From the NCBI GenBank assembly GCA_011319805.1, contig SJRY01000233.1, forward strand, positions 1 to 64,000: a stretch of DNA of 64,000 nucleotides, in the 5' to 3' direction. The stretch's first letter is position 1, and every line of letters begins with the position of its first letter. The notes below the pieces were generated by a model. That model saw only the letters and a list, made by a program, of their open reading frames with translations, ran no database searches and had not been told where the DNA came from. Positions 10,002 to 22,603 of the stretch are shown here, piece by piece. The position numbers and the translations under genes were made by a program. This stretch comes from Macrocybe gigantea. Its lineage: Eukaryota > Basidiomycota > Agaricomycetes > Agaricales > Callistosporiaceae.

Positions 10002-12024
10002 ATGAGAGGTGTTGACGCAGTCATCAGATTGCTTAGCAATCAACCTCGATTACGAGAGTCAATGCTTACAGGAGACTATCGTAGGAATACATTTCCACAT
10101 TAGTCGAACAATGAACCTTTCACTTCTGAAAATACGCTTGGACCATCCTGAGCTTCGCATACTCACTCCTCATGGTTGTCTACCATTCCCCCGTCCTCTT
10201 CGCGAGGCTCTTCTCGCAATCAACCGCATAAGCTTGCAGCATTGTGGCATGGGCGACTTACCACCTTCCCATCCCAAGCTGTCAAGTCGATCCATCTCCC
10301 TGCGAACGCAATCGCACAACCTGTACCAATTCTCGCTGAACTGCATGAGCTCGGTATTGCTGATCCCGTGGCAAATGAAGCAGCAAATGCATATATGACC
10401 ACTGCTTTGAAGCTCCGCAAGACCTGCGAAGAGTCATTGCGAAATGCCTTGAATGACCTAGCTGCCAGAGGACTGCTCGATGCAGATAAGACTGAAGCTC
10501 TGATACAAGTATGGCGTGCAACATTTACCCGGCAATGCCAGTCATGGGCCAACCTTACGCTCTCCCGCGCACGTCAAGCACTCTCGCGCTCCAAGTCCAT
10601 TTCCCTTGGACAAGATAACTTCAGATCACAGTTCTCGAAGAAGCCCGCTTTCAACCATGTCCGTTGACTCGCTTCTAACAATCGTTTCATGCTGACATCA
10701 TCATCAGGAATTCACTCCAATACTCGAGAAATACTTTGAGTATAATGCATATCCTACTGCCGTGGATCGCGCCACCCTTGCCAGAAAATCCATGATGACC
10801 CCAAGGCAGATCGAGGTTTGGGTGCGTATATATTTTGCTTTTCGAACATCTCGTTATCAATAATCGGTCAAATCTAGTTCCAAAACCATCGTAATCGCGC
10901 CAAAAAGGAGGGAAAGCAACTAGCAAGAATGACGAATAGCGGTTCTCTTCCACTAAACTTCTCTCTTAAGTCTTTGGAGAAGACAATGCCGTTCTTGTTC
11001 ACAGATTTTAATAAGGAAGCATCATTTACCCCAGACCCTGCTCTCAGTAATGATTCCTCAGGTCCGTCGATACACACGCAAGCTGAGGCTCAGGTTCGCC
11101 TTTTTTTCGTCAGTACTTCTCCCCAGAGCCTAATACCGCCCTTGCTAGATACGAAATCCTTCCCCTTCACCGCCTAGCAGGCACGTTCCTGTCGATATCG
11201 CACCGCATGCTCCGCCTCATGCTTTTCCCGCAAGATATCCGCCGTTATGTGCTGAGGATGCCTTCCCCGTCTTGGCGGGCAAATTCAGGTTCCCCGTACC
11301 ACAGTGGCGTAGAAAACCAGCAACATTGCTGAAGCGAACCAAAGCAGCTGATTTTGATGCTTTTGTTCTGGAATTCGAAGCGAAACTGTCAACGCGGGAG
11401 CTCCCCATGTCACAAAAGCTAAACAAAGAAAGGCCGCAATACTCTGGCTTGTCCTGGTATTACAGCACAACGCACGTCAAGCCTTCACCAGCCCCTCATC
11501 CTGCGCTTATTCTATCGCCCTCTTACTCAACTTGTTCGACATCTTATTCTTCGTTTCAATTGCCCGTTTTTCGTCATCTCCACTCATTCCGATCATCACC
11601 CTTGTGGAACATCGTTGACTCTCCTAGCCCGCCGTCCCCTGCCACCCGCGTTTCGTTACCCTCAAGTGGATCCCTTACACAACTTAAAACATATATTCCT
11701 AAGCGGCTTCCCACGCACAAAAGGGCACATCAGCCACACACAACAATCTTGGACAATTCATCTGATGCATCGTCGTCACCAAATTCTCGCTGTTCTTCTT
11801 TCAGTTCGGATTGGTCGTTCGACCGAAGAGCTTCTGGAAGTAGTGCGACGTCGTTGAGCACACCTTCCACGCCAATTCTTGCTGCTACGGACACCCCCCT
11901 CCCTTCCGTCGCTATCACGACCTCGGACAGCCCGTCCAGAGATGACCAAGACACTTCACCCCGTTTAGACGTTCTGCAAGTCATATCCGAACCGTCTAAG
12001 TCAGACTTGTTTGAAGAAACGTAG
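10002..12024 (+). CDS. HD2: Homeodomain mating-type transcription factor, HD2 class
   Basis: Five exons fit without frame breaks: 10002-10080, 10153-10658, 10708-10821, 10878-11093 and 11149-12024, giving about 596 residues. The homeodomain spans exons 3-4: YNAYPTAVDRATLARK, TPRQIEVW, then FQNHRNRAKKEGKQ, with the invariant W-F-x-N-x-R of helix 3. The WFQNHRNR form is that of HD2 (typical homeodomain) rather than HD1 (TALE-like) proteins. The N-terminal 200 residues are helical and would carry the self/non-self dimerisation region; the C-terminal 290 residues are Ser/Pro-rich. HD2 pairs with an HD1 from a compatible mate to switch on dikaryon development in the nucleus. The gene is convergent with beta-fg and bordered on the left by mobile-element debris. 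No HD1 gene is visible next to it. Confidence 0.9.
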
Positions 12025-12171
12025 TTTGCTGCCTAAGCTATCCTTTGCTGATGCAATTTTAATCCCGTCAACTCGCTATCGTGTTGCTCTTGTTATTGCT
12101 ATCCATTGTATCACTACCGCAGAAACCAGTGTATACATCATATGTAAATTATCTGCCCGAAGCCTGCATTC

Positions 12172-13157
12172 TTACTTCGTGAACTGTGAAGCCTAGAGTA
12201 TCCGAAGATGAACGGCCACTCGTAGCAGATGTGATGATAGCTCACCAGGTTCAAAAGTCCACTCAGGCCACCGGAGTTGCTACCTCCAGTAGTGCCACTA
12301 AACTTGGATTGGACAAGAAGCTTCATGACGGTCATGGCCGCGCCGTTGACGGCGTCCTGCTTGTTACCGGAAGACGCACCGCCCGTCTTGTCAAACAACT
12401 TCGTGGCTTCAACCATTGCCAAGCTGATGAGCTGTGTTTGGGAATTCCCGCCGCTGCTGTGACCGCCACCGCTCTGGCCTGACGTGAACTGCTTTAAGAT
12501 CTACGAGCGCATGTGTATCAAATTGCTGTCCGGAGGCTTATTCGGCTCACCTGCAGGGCGGCAGCGTTCCCGAGAGCGCTCGCAGACAGGCCAGATGCAT
12601 TGCCGCCATACGCAGCTTGGTGAGCTCTCTGAACGCCTTCCTCGTCCAGAGGTTTCTCGTGCTCATTCTGGATCGGAACCAAATTGACAGACAAAATCAG
12701 GTCGTCAGGAAAGAGAATCAGCAATACAATCATGGCTCGATCCAGCCGGAGACGTCGATTCCTCTAACCTTGTTGGAGCTCAGAAAGCCAAGGGCGGTAT
12801 CGAAGAGAGAGCTCTCGCCGGAGCCATGCTTCTGGGCGTTCTGGACGACTTCGTTTCGGTCGACTGAAGGGATATGATCAGCAGCCATCCAGAGGTGATC
12901 GCAGGTGACTTACATTCGGACGATCATTTCCCTGCTTGTTATTGTCTGGAGAATTGTATTCGTGCCCGCCGGTCTTGTGGAGATCCGCTGCGGGCAACGA
13001 TCAGCAACGCACAAGATGCACTATGATGAATAACAAGGACTGACACTGGGAATCGCTATAAGCCTCAACACCTTTCTTCGCAAGGCTAATAAAGGTGTCC
13101 TGTGTGGCATGTCTTGTGTAAAACTAAAGTCAACATGGGCTGGATTGAATTTACCAT
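12172..13157 (-). CDS. beta-fg: Beta-flanking protein (MAT-A neighbour)
   Basis: The C-terminal half matches the conserved beta-flanking protein next to basidiomycete HD loci: LISLAMVEATKLFDKTGG, SGNKQDAVNGAAMTVMKLL, then a Gly/Ser-rich tail ending LASQFTK (last exon 12172-12192). The start fits best as an ATG at 13155-13157 cut off at once by an intron and continued by DTFISLAKKGVEAYSDSQ. One internal junction, near 12890-12940, needs a weak GTCACC donor to stay in frame, so it may contain a missing base instead. The function of the family is unknown. Its value here is as a marker of the mating-type locus. Confidence 0.85.
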
Positions 13158-13386
13158 GATCGATTGAGATGAAACGATCTTGTCGACGCTTGTTTACACA
13201 TAAAAAGCACATTATGACGTAATTGAACGGGACCCTCGATTGTGACTCCCAATTTGTGAGGGATCCCCCTCATGCGTCATAGTGGAATGTCCTTCTATTA
13301 TAGTACTTCAATACAAATGGGTAAATTTAGTTACAGAAGAACATCTGCCAGACCAGTCTAGGTGGCTTCATTTACTAGCAGGTACA

Positions 13387-13712
13387 TCAGGCTTTCCCCT
13401 CGGCCGTCGCTTTCGTAGCAGCGTCCTGAGCTTGTTCCCTGACTCTGTCCGACGCAGTAGAGGGAGACCCGGTCAATTCAGGACCTTTCATCTGCGTTGA
13501 GCTGGCGTCAAGCCACACATATCTCAGTTAACAAAAACGAAACTCGCCTTTGCGACAGAGGCGGCATGATGAGCTGCCTCTGTCGCCAATTCCGCGTTTT
13601 TCTCTACCTTGTGAGATTCAACCCAGTTCGGGGCCGCCACTTCAGCCTCGACAGCTGTAGTTTCCAGGCTAGCGGGACTAGACACGAGGTTATTAATCGG
13701 ATTCCGAGTCAT
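13387..13712 (-). CDS. Small Ala-rich protein, hypothetical
   Basis: Two exons, joined by a 56-bp intron (13492-13547) with a GC donor and AG acceptor, give about 89 residues. The product is rich in Ala, Glu, Lys and Thr (for example LATEAAHHAASVAK and REQAQDAATKATAEGKA), a composition expected of an amphipathic helix as in LEA-like or lipid-droplet proteins. No family is recognised. It lies between beta-fg and the glycogenin-like gene on the same strand. If the GC intron is wrong, exon 1 alone reads 62 residues. Confidence 0.5.
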
Positions 13713-13951
13713 AGTTGGTAAAGGTCACTCTTTAAGATGAGGCTCGGAGACGTTGTAAATGACACCAGGATTTGTTGACATCGCGATACGTTGAGGCTTG
13801 CTTTGGGAGTTTGTACTTTTTATATTGGTTTGCAGCAAGCTTGACATCATCAATCAACACGATGACGTCACACATATGCTAAGCGTACAGGCTTTTGGGG
13901 TATCTCTAAACTGCACAAACCGCGATGCACGCAAACTGTCCATCCAGCCCA

Positions 13952-16782
13952 TTACCGATTTTCATCCTCCCATGAGCCCATCCTCAAAAATCGGGCCAGC
14001 ACCTCTTCCGATCCCCGCTTAAACAGCTCCACCCCTCGTGCTGGGTCCCATACGCGTCGACCTCTCTTCAAAGGCGGGCTTGTGGGTTGATTGTCTGGAG
14101 GCGATAATGGCCCCGCCGAGGATGCCGGTGAACCGAGCGAGGACTCGCTCGAAGTCTGGCGGGCGATTGAAATGGGTGAATGCGCTGTGATGTGTGAAGC
14201 GGCCTTTGGCGTTCCAAGCTTGTCCGTAGATGCTTTTCGTTCCGCAAGTCGCTCCTTGGCATTGGATCCGAAAGCCGAGGTAGCTAATGACATTTCAGGA
14301 ACACGTTCGCTTGCGTCGTAGGTGGTGATGGAAGGCTGCGATGTCGAGCCATTTGCCGGACTCCAGTGTCGGTTACTTGACATCGTCGGGCGTCTCTCGC
14401 GAACGTACGACTTGGCAGCTTTGGTCGTCTGTTCCGGTGGAACTTGGACCGCTTCATCTTTCATTTCGACGTCGTCTGTCTGTACCCCAAAGTCGCGGTA
14501 TTCTCGTTTCTTGTCACTGACCGTTTGCGCATCTGATCGCAGAGAGCGGCCTGAGCGTGGAGAGGCACTGATCACGGGTAGCATCTCCTCAATGCTTTCC
14601 TCTCCTTCATCCTCTATATCACCGTCTCGGCTGTCTGCCTCTGCATTCTCTTCCCGGCTTTTTGTCTTGCTTCTCTTCCAGCTACGGTCTTCGAAAGCTG
14701 GCGCCAGCGGCTGCGCAATGGGTGAACGTACCAGTCGCGAAGCATGCCTTTGTATGCTCGGAACAGTATCCCAAGCATTCACGTATGTCAAACTCGAAGG
14801 AAAACCGGGTAGCGGTGACAGAACTGAAGCCTGAGCTGGTTTGCGCTCTGGCGTCGTAGGCATTTCCGGCGATGTCTGACTACCTGGGCTCAGAAATGTG
14901 GCCGCTTCGGCCGAATCAGCGGCGGGAAATACTCGCCCTGGAGCCTGACGCGGTTTCTCTTCCCATGGAAATACGGGCTTAACTTTGCCACGATCTGGGC
15001 TCGGTGTTTTGCCAACTTCATCTTCTCCTGTAACCTGCCGATAATGGCCCTGCCGTACCAGCGTCTCCGGAATCTCAGGTGGCGGGAGTGGATTAAAAAG
15101 GGAAGTCAATTCCTGGGCCGGAGATCTCTCGGTTTTTACTTCGCTACGCTGAGGCAAAACTTGGTCCCACACATTGGGATAAAACGTATCAGTGGGAAAT
15201 GCAGAAGTTGTAGGAACGTTTTGTGGAGGCGGCTCTATGGCAGGGTTCCAAATAAGCATGGGGGGAGAATATGCTCTCTTGTTCTCGTCTTGACTCGCTG
15301 TAGCACTAATGCCGGTCTGGGTTCTTCGCACTTCTTTGGTTTCAGCTATGATCACCTCCCTCTCTTGGGATGGCTCGGGAGCCGAAGCACTTTCTGGCGA
15401 CATCACCGAGGACATCAGTGCACGAGGAACGGGCGTCTCAGGTAGGGAGATAGTTCTCGGGCGCGGGCTTGGAGGAACTTCGTCTGGTCCTGGGGTAGGT
15501 AATGTGTGCCATTGTAGAGGGATGTCGGATGAAAGCATCTTTTCGCCTGCGACAGGCGTAACGGGCAAATCCGCTGACTCGGTAGTACTCGTCATCTGGA
15601 CATGAGTAGCGACATTGTCCGGTGTGTATTCTTGATTGATAGTTTTGGGGCGCATCAGGTCGACGCGACCCTCCAAAGGCAACGTGTGATAATTTGATTC
15701 ACTTTCCTCGGAATAAGCGTTTGTGCCCTTTATAGCCCACTCTCGTAAGTCTTTTAAATCGAGGGCGCTTCGGGTTGGAACTTGGTTTACGGAGGGTGGC
15801 GGAGGCGCGTTCCACGCGGACTCGTAACGTTGATATCCGAAGCTCTGTGGCGGCAGCGAAGGGTGAGAACGGTAGTGGATGTCGTAGACAGAAAACCATC
15901 GATCGAGAAGAGAATTGTAATCATAGGCCTGCCCAGACGTGCTTGAAGGGATCTCTTGTCGGTTATAGAAGGGCGGCCGATTGGGGAGTGAATTCCACGG
16001 TTTGTTCGGTCCAATGAAATGAATGGCAGAGATACGAGAACCGAACCTCTCGTAAGCGGGCGCGTACCTGAATGGGAGATAAGAGAGGGGCAAGTTGCTT
16101 GAGCAACAGAACCTACGTGTATGCGGCAGTTGGGATGGTGTTATATATGAAAGAAAGTCTATGCCAGTCATCGCCGCGCCATTCGTTGAGCAGACCTTGG
16201 TCGCCACCATCCCAGGTGCCTTTGGACTTGAGAAGATCTGTTAACTCTGTGAATTTTTGTTCGCCTGGTGCGAGGACGAGAACCCCAGAGTTGAAGATAT
16301 CGGGCCAGCCTACGTCTGGGACGGCTGAGAATTCATACGGCAATGTAAAGAGATGTGAAAGGGGCCGAATGGGAAGGACGTCGGCATCCAAGAAAATGAT
16401 TTTTTCGAATTGTGCGAGGCGAAATACGTGCAACTTTGTAAGGACTGTGTTCAAATCGAGGCGTCCTAGATTTCAACGAAAAACGCGTGAAAAAGGTGCA
16501 TATAGTCGCGTCTGATAGCGGCATACCGAGCAATTTCAAGCCCTTCTGGTCTTCCTGGACGATGGCTTCGACACCTACGACGAGGTCAAAGACAGACCTC
16601 AGTTTTTTTATGGTAGACACATCGACAGTCTCCGGAGTGACAAGACAGACTGTTTGGAAGTCGACCTGAGGCGGTTCGGCAGGAGAAGGATGGATGTCCC
16701 TCAGCGCAGCAGCCTGGGCCAGTGCACCTGGGAGGTACGCGTCAGAGGAGACGAGGGTGGCGAAGGCGAAGGAAGGAGACAT
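13952..16782 (-). CDS. Glycogenin-like glycosyltransferase (GT8) with long disordered tail
   Basis: Residues 1 to about 260 form a GT8 domain: ATLVSSDAYLPGALAQAAAL at the N terminus, the metal-binding DxD in IIFLDADVLPIRP, FNSGVLVLAP, GDQGLLNEW and AIHFIGPNKPW. Glycogenin self-glucosylates from UDP-glucose to prime glycogen synthesis in the cytosol. The rest, about 650 residues, is Pro/Ser/Glu-rich, apart from a short C-terminal block (VWDPARGVELFKRGSEEVL) that resembles the glycogen-synthase-binding end of glycogenins. The first intron (about 16455-16525) and another near 16066-16112 split the catalytic part. A glycogenin-like gene is a known neighbour of HD loci in some polypores. It is divergent from the ABC1 gene, with 92 bp between start codons. 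Confidence 0.88.
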
Positions 16783-16874
16783 GAGAAGGAGATGAGAGAG
16801 GCCTGCTGTCGATGATGGAGCTACGACGTCATACCAAAAAAGGCCACAGCCCGCCTTGACCTGACCGTCATGTC

Positions 16875-19209
16875 ATGAATCGAATAGCGTCCCGCCTGTC
16901 CTGTAAGCCCAGGTTCGCCTCGTCCTTCGCGCCTCGCTCTCCGCCGCCGCGGCCGCTCCTTACCAGACGACGTGCTCTGTGGATCCTCCCCATCGCGGGA
17001 GGCCTGGCCCTCTGTCTCGCCCCGCGGCCTCAGTCGCTCTTCCACACCCTCTTTGCATCCCCGTCTCTCATCCCTCTCCCTCCTGCAACGACGTCGAACG
17101 AAAATCAGATCCGCCACACCATCTTCTCTCCTTCAGAGGCCCACCATTCCATAACGTCATGCATTCTTACGGTCCTCAGAGAAGGAATATGGGAGCCGGT
17201 ACTCACCGCGAAGCGCTTCATATACCTCGTCCTACTCTTTCTGCCCGTCATTATAACTAGTCCTATGCTTCTCGTCGGGGACGTGGACAAGGGCTGCCCC
17301 GGAGACCGCTGGGGCGCTGTTTGGTGGTATGGCCTTCTGGTGAGGCAGATGGAAGCCGCTGGTCCTACTTTCATCAAGGTAGGACACTCATCCTGCTTAT
17401 ATGCGTGCCAACTTGTTAAACCCCCTTCTTTACGCTCAGCTAGCACAATGGGCAGCTTCGCGAGCTGATCTTTTTCCCGCTCTCATGTGCGACTGCTTAG
17501 GCTCGCTCCACTCACAGGGCAAGCCTCATTCAATTGAGCACACCAAACACGTCGTTGAAGCCGTGTTCCAGCGGCCTTTTGATGATGTATTCGAAGAGTT
17601 CGACGAAACTCCCATTGGCACTGGCGCTATAGCTCAGGTTAGTTTCTCTATGTGTAAATGATTCAGGTCGTATGAACCATCGGTCATCCCAGGTGTACGC
17701 GCAACGCTGAAGAAAGATCTCATCCCTCCCTCGTATCTTGGTCCTCGGAAATCCCGAAAAAAGCCCAAAACAGCCATTACACCTGCAATTCTCCAAGAAC
17801 CTCTTCCTACTGTTCCGTCAGCCTCTGTTGCCCTCAAGGTCCTTCATCCCCGCGTTGAAAAAATGATTTCCCGGGACCTGGCCATCATGTCTTTCTTCGC
17901 AAAATTCATATCTCTCTTTCCTGGCATGAAGTGGATATCTTTGCCCGAGGAAGTCGCCGTCTTCGGTAAAATGATGTTTTCGCAGCTAGACCTGCGTCAT
18001 GAAGCCGACAACCTTCTTATTTTTGAAAACAATTTTACGCATCGCAAAGTTCCCGTCACTTTCCCCCGTCCCCTCCAGATATGGTCGACCAAGGACCTGT
18101 TGGTGGAAGAATTTGAAAATGCCCTTCCTCTAGAATTCTTCCTCAAAAATGGGGGCGGTCCGTACGACGAACAGATTGCGACCATCGGTCTTGATGCGTT
18201 CCTAGTGAGTTGCTTGCATTTTGCCCTCATCTAGGTATTCACGAGGTTCTTAGAACATGCTCTTGCTAGACAATTTCGTTCACTCCGATCTGCATCCCGG
18301 CAACATCATGATCAAATTCAACAAACCTCTTTCCACTGAGCTACTGCTCAAAAATGCTTATACCGCGTATCGACACCGCAACGACGATGTCGATGAATCA
18401 AATGCGCTACGTGTCCTCGCCGCTCGACAAGCCAATGAATCTGACGAAATAGTTGACTCTTTGCGGAAGCTATCTGGTGCTCCAGATGCTTGGCGGTCAG
18501 AACTAGAATTGTTGAACCATGCCGGGTACATTCCAGAGGTCGTCTTCATTGACGCAGGACTCGCCACCACGCTGGATGCTGCTAATCGTCGCAACTTTCT
18601 CGATCTCTTTCGCGCGGTAGCGGAATTTGATGGATACCGCGCTGGGCAACTGATGGTCGAACGTTCGCGTTCTCCCGAGCTTGCACTTGATTCAGAGACA
18701 TTCGCGCTGAAGATGCAACATCTCATCCTGAGCGTCAAACGCAAGACCTTTTCTCTCGGGCAAATCAAAATTTCGGATTTGTTAACGGAGGTGCTGCGCG
18801 CTGTTCGCGTACATCACGTCAAGATGGAAGGCGATTTTATTAATACTGTTCTTCCATATTGTTATTGGAAGGCATCGGCAGACAGCTTGATCCAGGTCTT
18901 GATTTGTTCGCCAGCTCTCTGCCAATACTGAGGCAACTTGGTGGGCAAATGGCGACAAGGGAGTCCATGAACATGAATCTCCCATCAAGTAATCTTGGAG
19001 CGTTGTTGAAGGCAAGCGTGCGGCAATTAGTCCTAGTGCTTTGTTGCTCACTTTCTTTCAGGTCTGGGTCTGGGTCGAAGCACGCTCCTTCATTTCATCG
19101 GCTGTTGTAAACATCGACGAAATGGTCAAATACGATTGGTAATTCAATCGTCATGTTCGAGATTATCCGACCGTTGACCTGTCTTTTCAGGATGTGCCCG
19201 AGTATATAA
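16875..19209 (+). CDS. ABC1/UbiB-family atypical kinase, ADCK2-like
   Basis: The N terminus is Arg-rich (MNRIASRLSCKPRFASS), suiting mitochondrial import, and is followed by hydrophobic segments at about residues 35-50 and 115-132. The core carries the family signatures: PTFIKLAQWAASRADLFP (the KxGQ motif, here with Ala for Gly), IGTGAIAQ, VALKVLHP, DLRHEADN, HSDLHPGNIM and VFIDAGL (DFG equivalent). UbiB-family proteins support coenzyme Q biosynthesis or mitochondrial lipid handling. Introns interrupt after the KxGQ region and before HSDLHPGN. The frame near 17697 needs one extra base to read VYRATLKKDL; a homopolymer contraction is likely. The last exon reads WMCPSI and ends at 19209. Confidence 0.87.
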
Positions 19210-19457
19210 GCTCCACGCGCTTCGTATTCCTTACTTGGTCTAGGTTGAAGGCAGGATGTCACTAGAGTGTACACTAATTTACAACGATTCTTAATTATAC
19301 CAATCCCCATTCCAAGGGATAATTCCGACCTCACGATGCGATATCAACGTCAACTTCTAATTCTGAGCGACTGAACTTTCGTTCCTTTCAGCCGTCAAAA
19401 CAAAGCGAGAGGATAAACCTTTCCCGCGGTTCAACACGAATCTTGTTGGAGGGAGCC

Positions 19458-20577
19458 ATGGCAAACCCACTGACGTATAACCGTAAGCGGCATCCGACTA
19501 TTATCTTGGGCCACGGGCCTTCATCCGTCGCCCCACAGAAACCATCCGGGGGGTGACAGAGTTCTGTGCGTGTGTGGCGCCCTAGCTTTGTTCAAGCAAT
19601 GCTCAGCCTGGGTTGCAGTGGAAGTTGCCATCCATCAGATTCTTTATGTTCGCCAAGTCTACCCAGCAGAGCTTTTTATCCGTCGTAAGAAATACGACAC
19701 GCCCGTTTTCCAGTCCCGACACCCTGCCTTGAACGAGTACATCTCAGGCGCAGTCAAGGCTGTTGGAGAAGAACTCGCTCTTGTGAGCTCGATTTATCTA
19801 GTCACTGTGAATGTCAACGAAACTGAACGATGCTGGTCACTTCTGCTGAAGGGAAGGGTAGATAAGATCGTGATCGTGGTCAAGAACAAGGACCAAGTTC
19901 CTTTGGAGCGATATATCTTCGCAGTCGAGAACATGATTGAGGTAGAACCTTTCAACAAGGATACAGGGTAGGTTTCGCCAACGTTTGTCAGTGACGCCTT
20001 CTTAACGGGGAGATCCATGCAGCATCGAAGAGGCCATGTCTGCAGAAGCCCTTGGACAATACTTTCGCGCGTTTCTCATCAAGCTCAGCATGATGGAGTC
20101 TCAGCTGGGCCAGCTGAAATCTGATGGTGCGTTTTCCAGGATAATCCAAATCTGCCAGCTCTATTGTTCCCCCAAGATGACCCGTCATTTGGGATTATCA
20201 TTGAACTTAAAGATAATGCGAAACCTCTGGCGCCTCAAGACTCAAACGTACGTACTGCTACGCTAGACTCGAACAACCAATGAATGTGACTCCGCCATCT
20301 GGCAGGGTCCTCCACCTTGGATACCGGCCGACACCCAACATACAACTCCTGGAACACCAGATTCTGCCGAACTTTATATGATTCGCGCATTAAATACGGG
20401 TATTATCAACGTGAGTCATTATTCATGGCAAGCTATAAAATAATTGATTGAAAGTACATCTTCCATGAGCTTTCCTTGGCGGTCCAAGAGTCGCCAGTAA
20501 AGCTTCAGGGTGAAGGAGCTAATAAAAAGAAAACCACTCCGAAAACCAAGGCAAAAGATCCCGAGAATAGTGTTTAA
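19458..20577 (+). CDS. REV7: REV7/MAD2L2-like HORMA protein
   Basis: VEVAIHQILYVRQVYPAELF, KKYDTPVFQSRHPALNEYI and the block around VPLERYIFAVENMIEVEPF match the HORMA domain of Rev7, the accessory subunit of translesion polymerase zeta, which also acts in double-strand-break repair choice. The first exon (ATG at 19458, MANPLTYN) is an inference from a fitting GTAAGC donor. The C-terminal exon adds a Lys-rich tail ending in a stop at 20575-20577. Near 20144 one base is missing between FSR and DNPNLPALLFPQ. It works in the nucleus. Confidence 0.85.
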
Positions 20578-20733
20578 ATAGATATAGGGCTGATACGCAC
20601 AGGAGGCTGGCGAATGTCGGACAACGTTCAAACGCCTGACAGGTGGATGCCTAGCAAAGGGCTAGACATCAACTCGTATGCGTTGGATGACTGGTATCAC
20701 TCTTTCCCATTCCTCCATTGCCTAAACGGTAGA

Positions 20734-22498
20734 TTAGTTTAGAAGCTGTTTTTCGTGTCTGAAGCATACTGCTTTGTAAAATTCTATCTCCCCATCTGCC
20801 AAGTTCTCGAGCATTTCCTTCATTTCTGCCTCCTTAGCGTATTGAAAGATTGCTTGTTCGTGAAGCGTCTCGTCACTGAAAGCGTCTGAAGTCTCATGTG
20901 CGGTGGTAACGGCGTCTTGTAACTGTATGAAAGGCATCTGAGTCGACGCATCATTGACGGCCGCAAGGAATCCACAAACCTCTTTGATCTTGACGTCCAG
21001 CTTGCGCATTTTCTCCACTCGACTACGATCATCGTCTGCTCCACGAATAGCATCGACTCGATCCTTAATATACGCTCCCAATCCCAGGCCCGTACTACCA
21101 GCATGTCCATTTATGACCGCGGCTAACCGGTCTCGCTCAGCGGTGACGCCTGATAGATAGTCCGACAATTCCTCGAAGTCAAGCTGTTTTTGGTCACAAG
21201 CTTCAATACGGCGCGATTGGCATGCGAGTATGTGAGGAGTGAATGAAGGTGTTGCAGTAAGGGATCGGTTGTTGTTTGGGTCTTAAAAAAAGAATGTTGA
21301 GTGTGCAGGGCGATTCTGATCTCAAGTGAATTCACTTTGTGCCGCAGAAGAGCAGAAAATTCCAGCAACGTATTGGAAAAGTGGTTTAGGGGATCCGTGA
21401 TACCTGATTCAAGGAATCCTAGACCTTGAACGGCGACAGCCAAGTCATGGTAATCAGCCGTAAGGTCTTGACCAGATTCCGAACCGCCATCTGTTAGTCT
21501 CAGAACAACAGAATTCGGCCAGATTAATGGCATCCGCGGATACCAGTACTCACCGCTCGTCCTCCCCCTTACTCGGTTGTAAAGCCGCTCGGTAATCACT
21601 AGACCCTCTTCGAATTTGTCGACATTCTCCCGCATGACCAAGAAGCGCTCGTCCGGCTTCCTAACCCGAGCGAAAGCGTTCAATAATGTGTCAGATATGT
21701 TGTCAATAATGCCGGGGGAAGGTTCGGGCCCGGGAGGATGAGCGCTATGTTGATGCATGAAAACATGCTTAAACTCTTAAATGAATACATGAAGACATGG
21801 CATTTTTAAGTCCACGTACCCATTCCGTAGATTCTATGAAGGCGCGTACAAGGGTGCTCCTTTGTAAGGTTGGGTGCCGCGACACTCGTTGCAAAAATCT
21901 GTGCAATCTGTCAAGAGACGACTCAGCGCATGGGAAATTGATGAACAAGAATGTACGACGCACTCTTGTCTCCTTCTTTCCAAGAATTCCGGACTGAAAC
22001 GGTCCCCTGTTATATATTCTGCGTGCTTACGTTCGGAACAGGAGGCAGCGAATGAATTGATGACACCAACCTAACCGGTGTTTGTCAGGCAATGCTGGGA
22101 CTACGCATGCTGGAAAGTCTCGAGCAAGATTTTCGCGTAGAAAAACAAAATCCTGGAATCTTCTGCGGGCAGATGGATTCGGTGTCGAGAAAATAGGTAG
22201 GTTGGTCTAGTTCGAGGGGAGATAAGTTAACCCTCCAGCGAAATTACGAACATCTGATATTTACCTGTGCCTGTATCAGATAGGAGACGTATGCGTCCTT
22301 CGTTTCTGCCAGCTCCTTGACTGGGTCTTTCACCGTTGTGATGAGGAATCCTTCCCACTTAGGGTCGTGAGGACCACCACTTTCTACGGTGCTTTGCTTG
22401 AAACCAGGGCCAGTCGGAGTCTGTTCGGTATTATGGTACGGTTCCGATGGGGTCTCCCAGGTGATGCTGTCGAACACATCTTCGTCGTCTCCGAGCAT
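20734..22498 (-). CDS. SNX4: Sorting nexin SNX4/ATG24
   Basis: The N terminus (MLGDDEDVFDSI) precedes a PX domain over several exons (WEGFLITTVKDPVKELAE, RRRFQDFVFLRENLA, VVPALPDKH). After it comes a BAR-type helical region (PDERFLVMRENVDKFEEGL, LAVAVQGLGFLESG, SDYLSGVTAERDRLAAV, EMLENLADGEIEFYKA). SNX4 binds PI3P on endosomes, retrieves cargo such as SNAREs and supports selective autophagy. The length and exon pattern are complete. It is divergent from the PTM1-like gene, with 105 bp between the starts. Confidence 0.88.
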
Positions 22499-22603
22499 AG
22501 CGGTGAGCGGCTTGAGCGACGAGCGGCGAAAGCAGTTGCGTCACGGAAACCTGACGCTCTCCATTCAAAACACAGACAAACAAAGCATTTGTCGCAGGCC
22601 GCC

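Noticed and set aside
12025..13951. Search for an HD1 gene between HD2 and glycogenin
   Set aside because: The interval is filled by beta-fg and a small Ala-rich gene; no TALE-type homeodomain motif was seen on either strand.
16821..17117. Arg-rich open frame antisense to the ABC1 gene start
   Set aside because: It is the mirror of a coding exon with a mitochondrial targeting sequence and overlaps the shared promoter.
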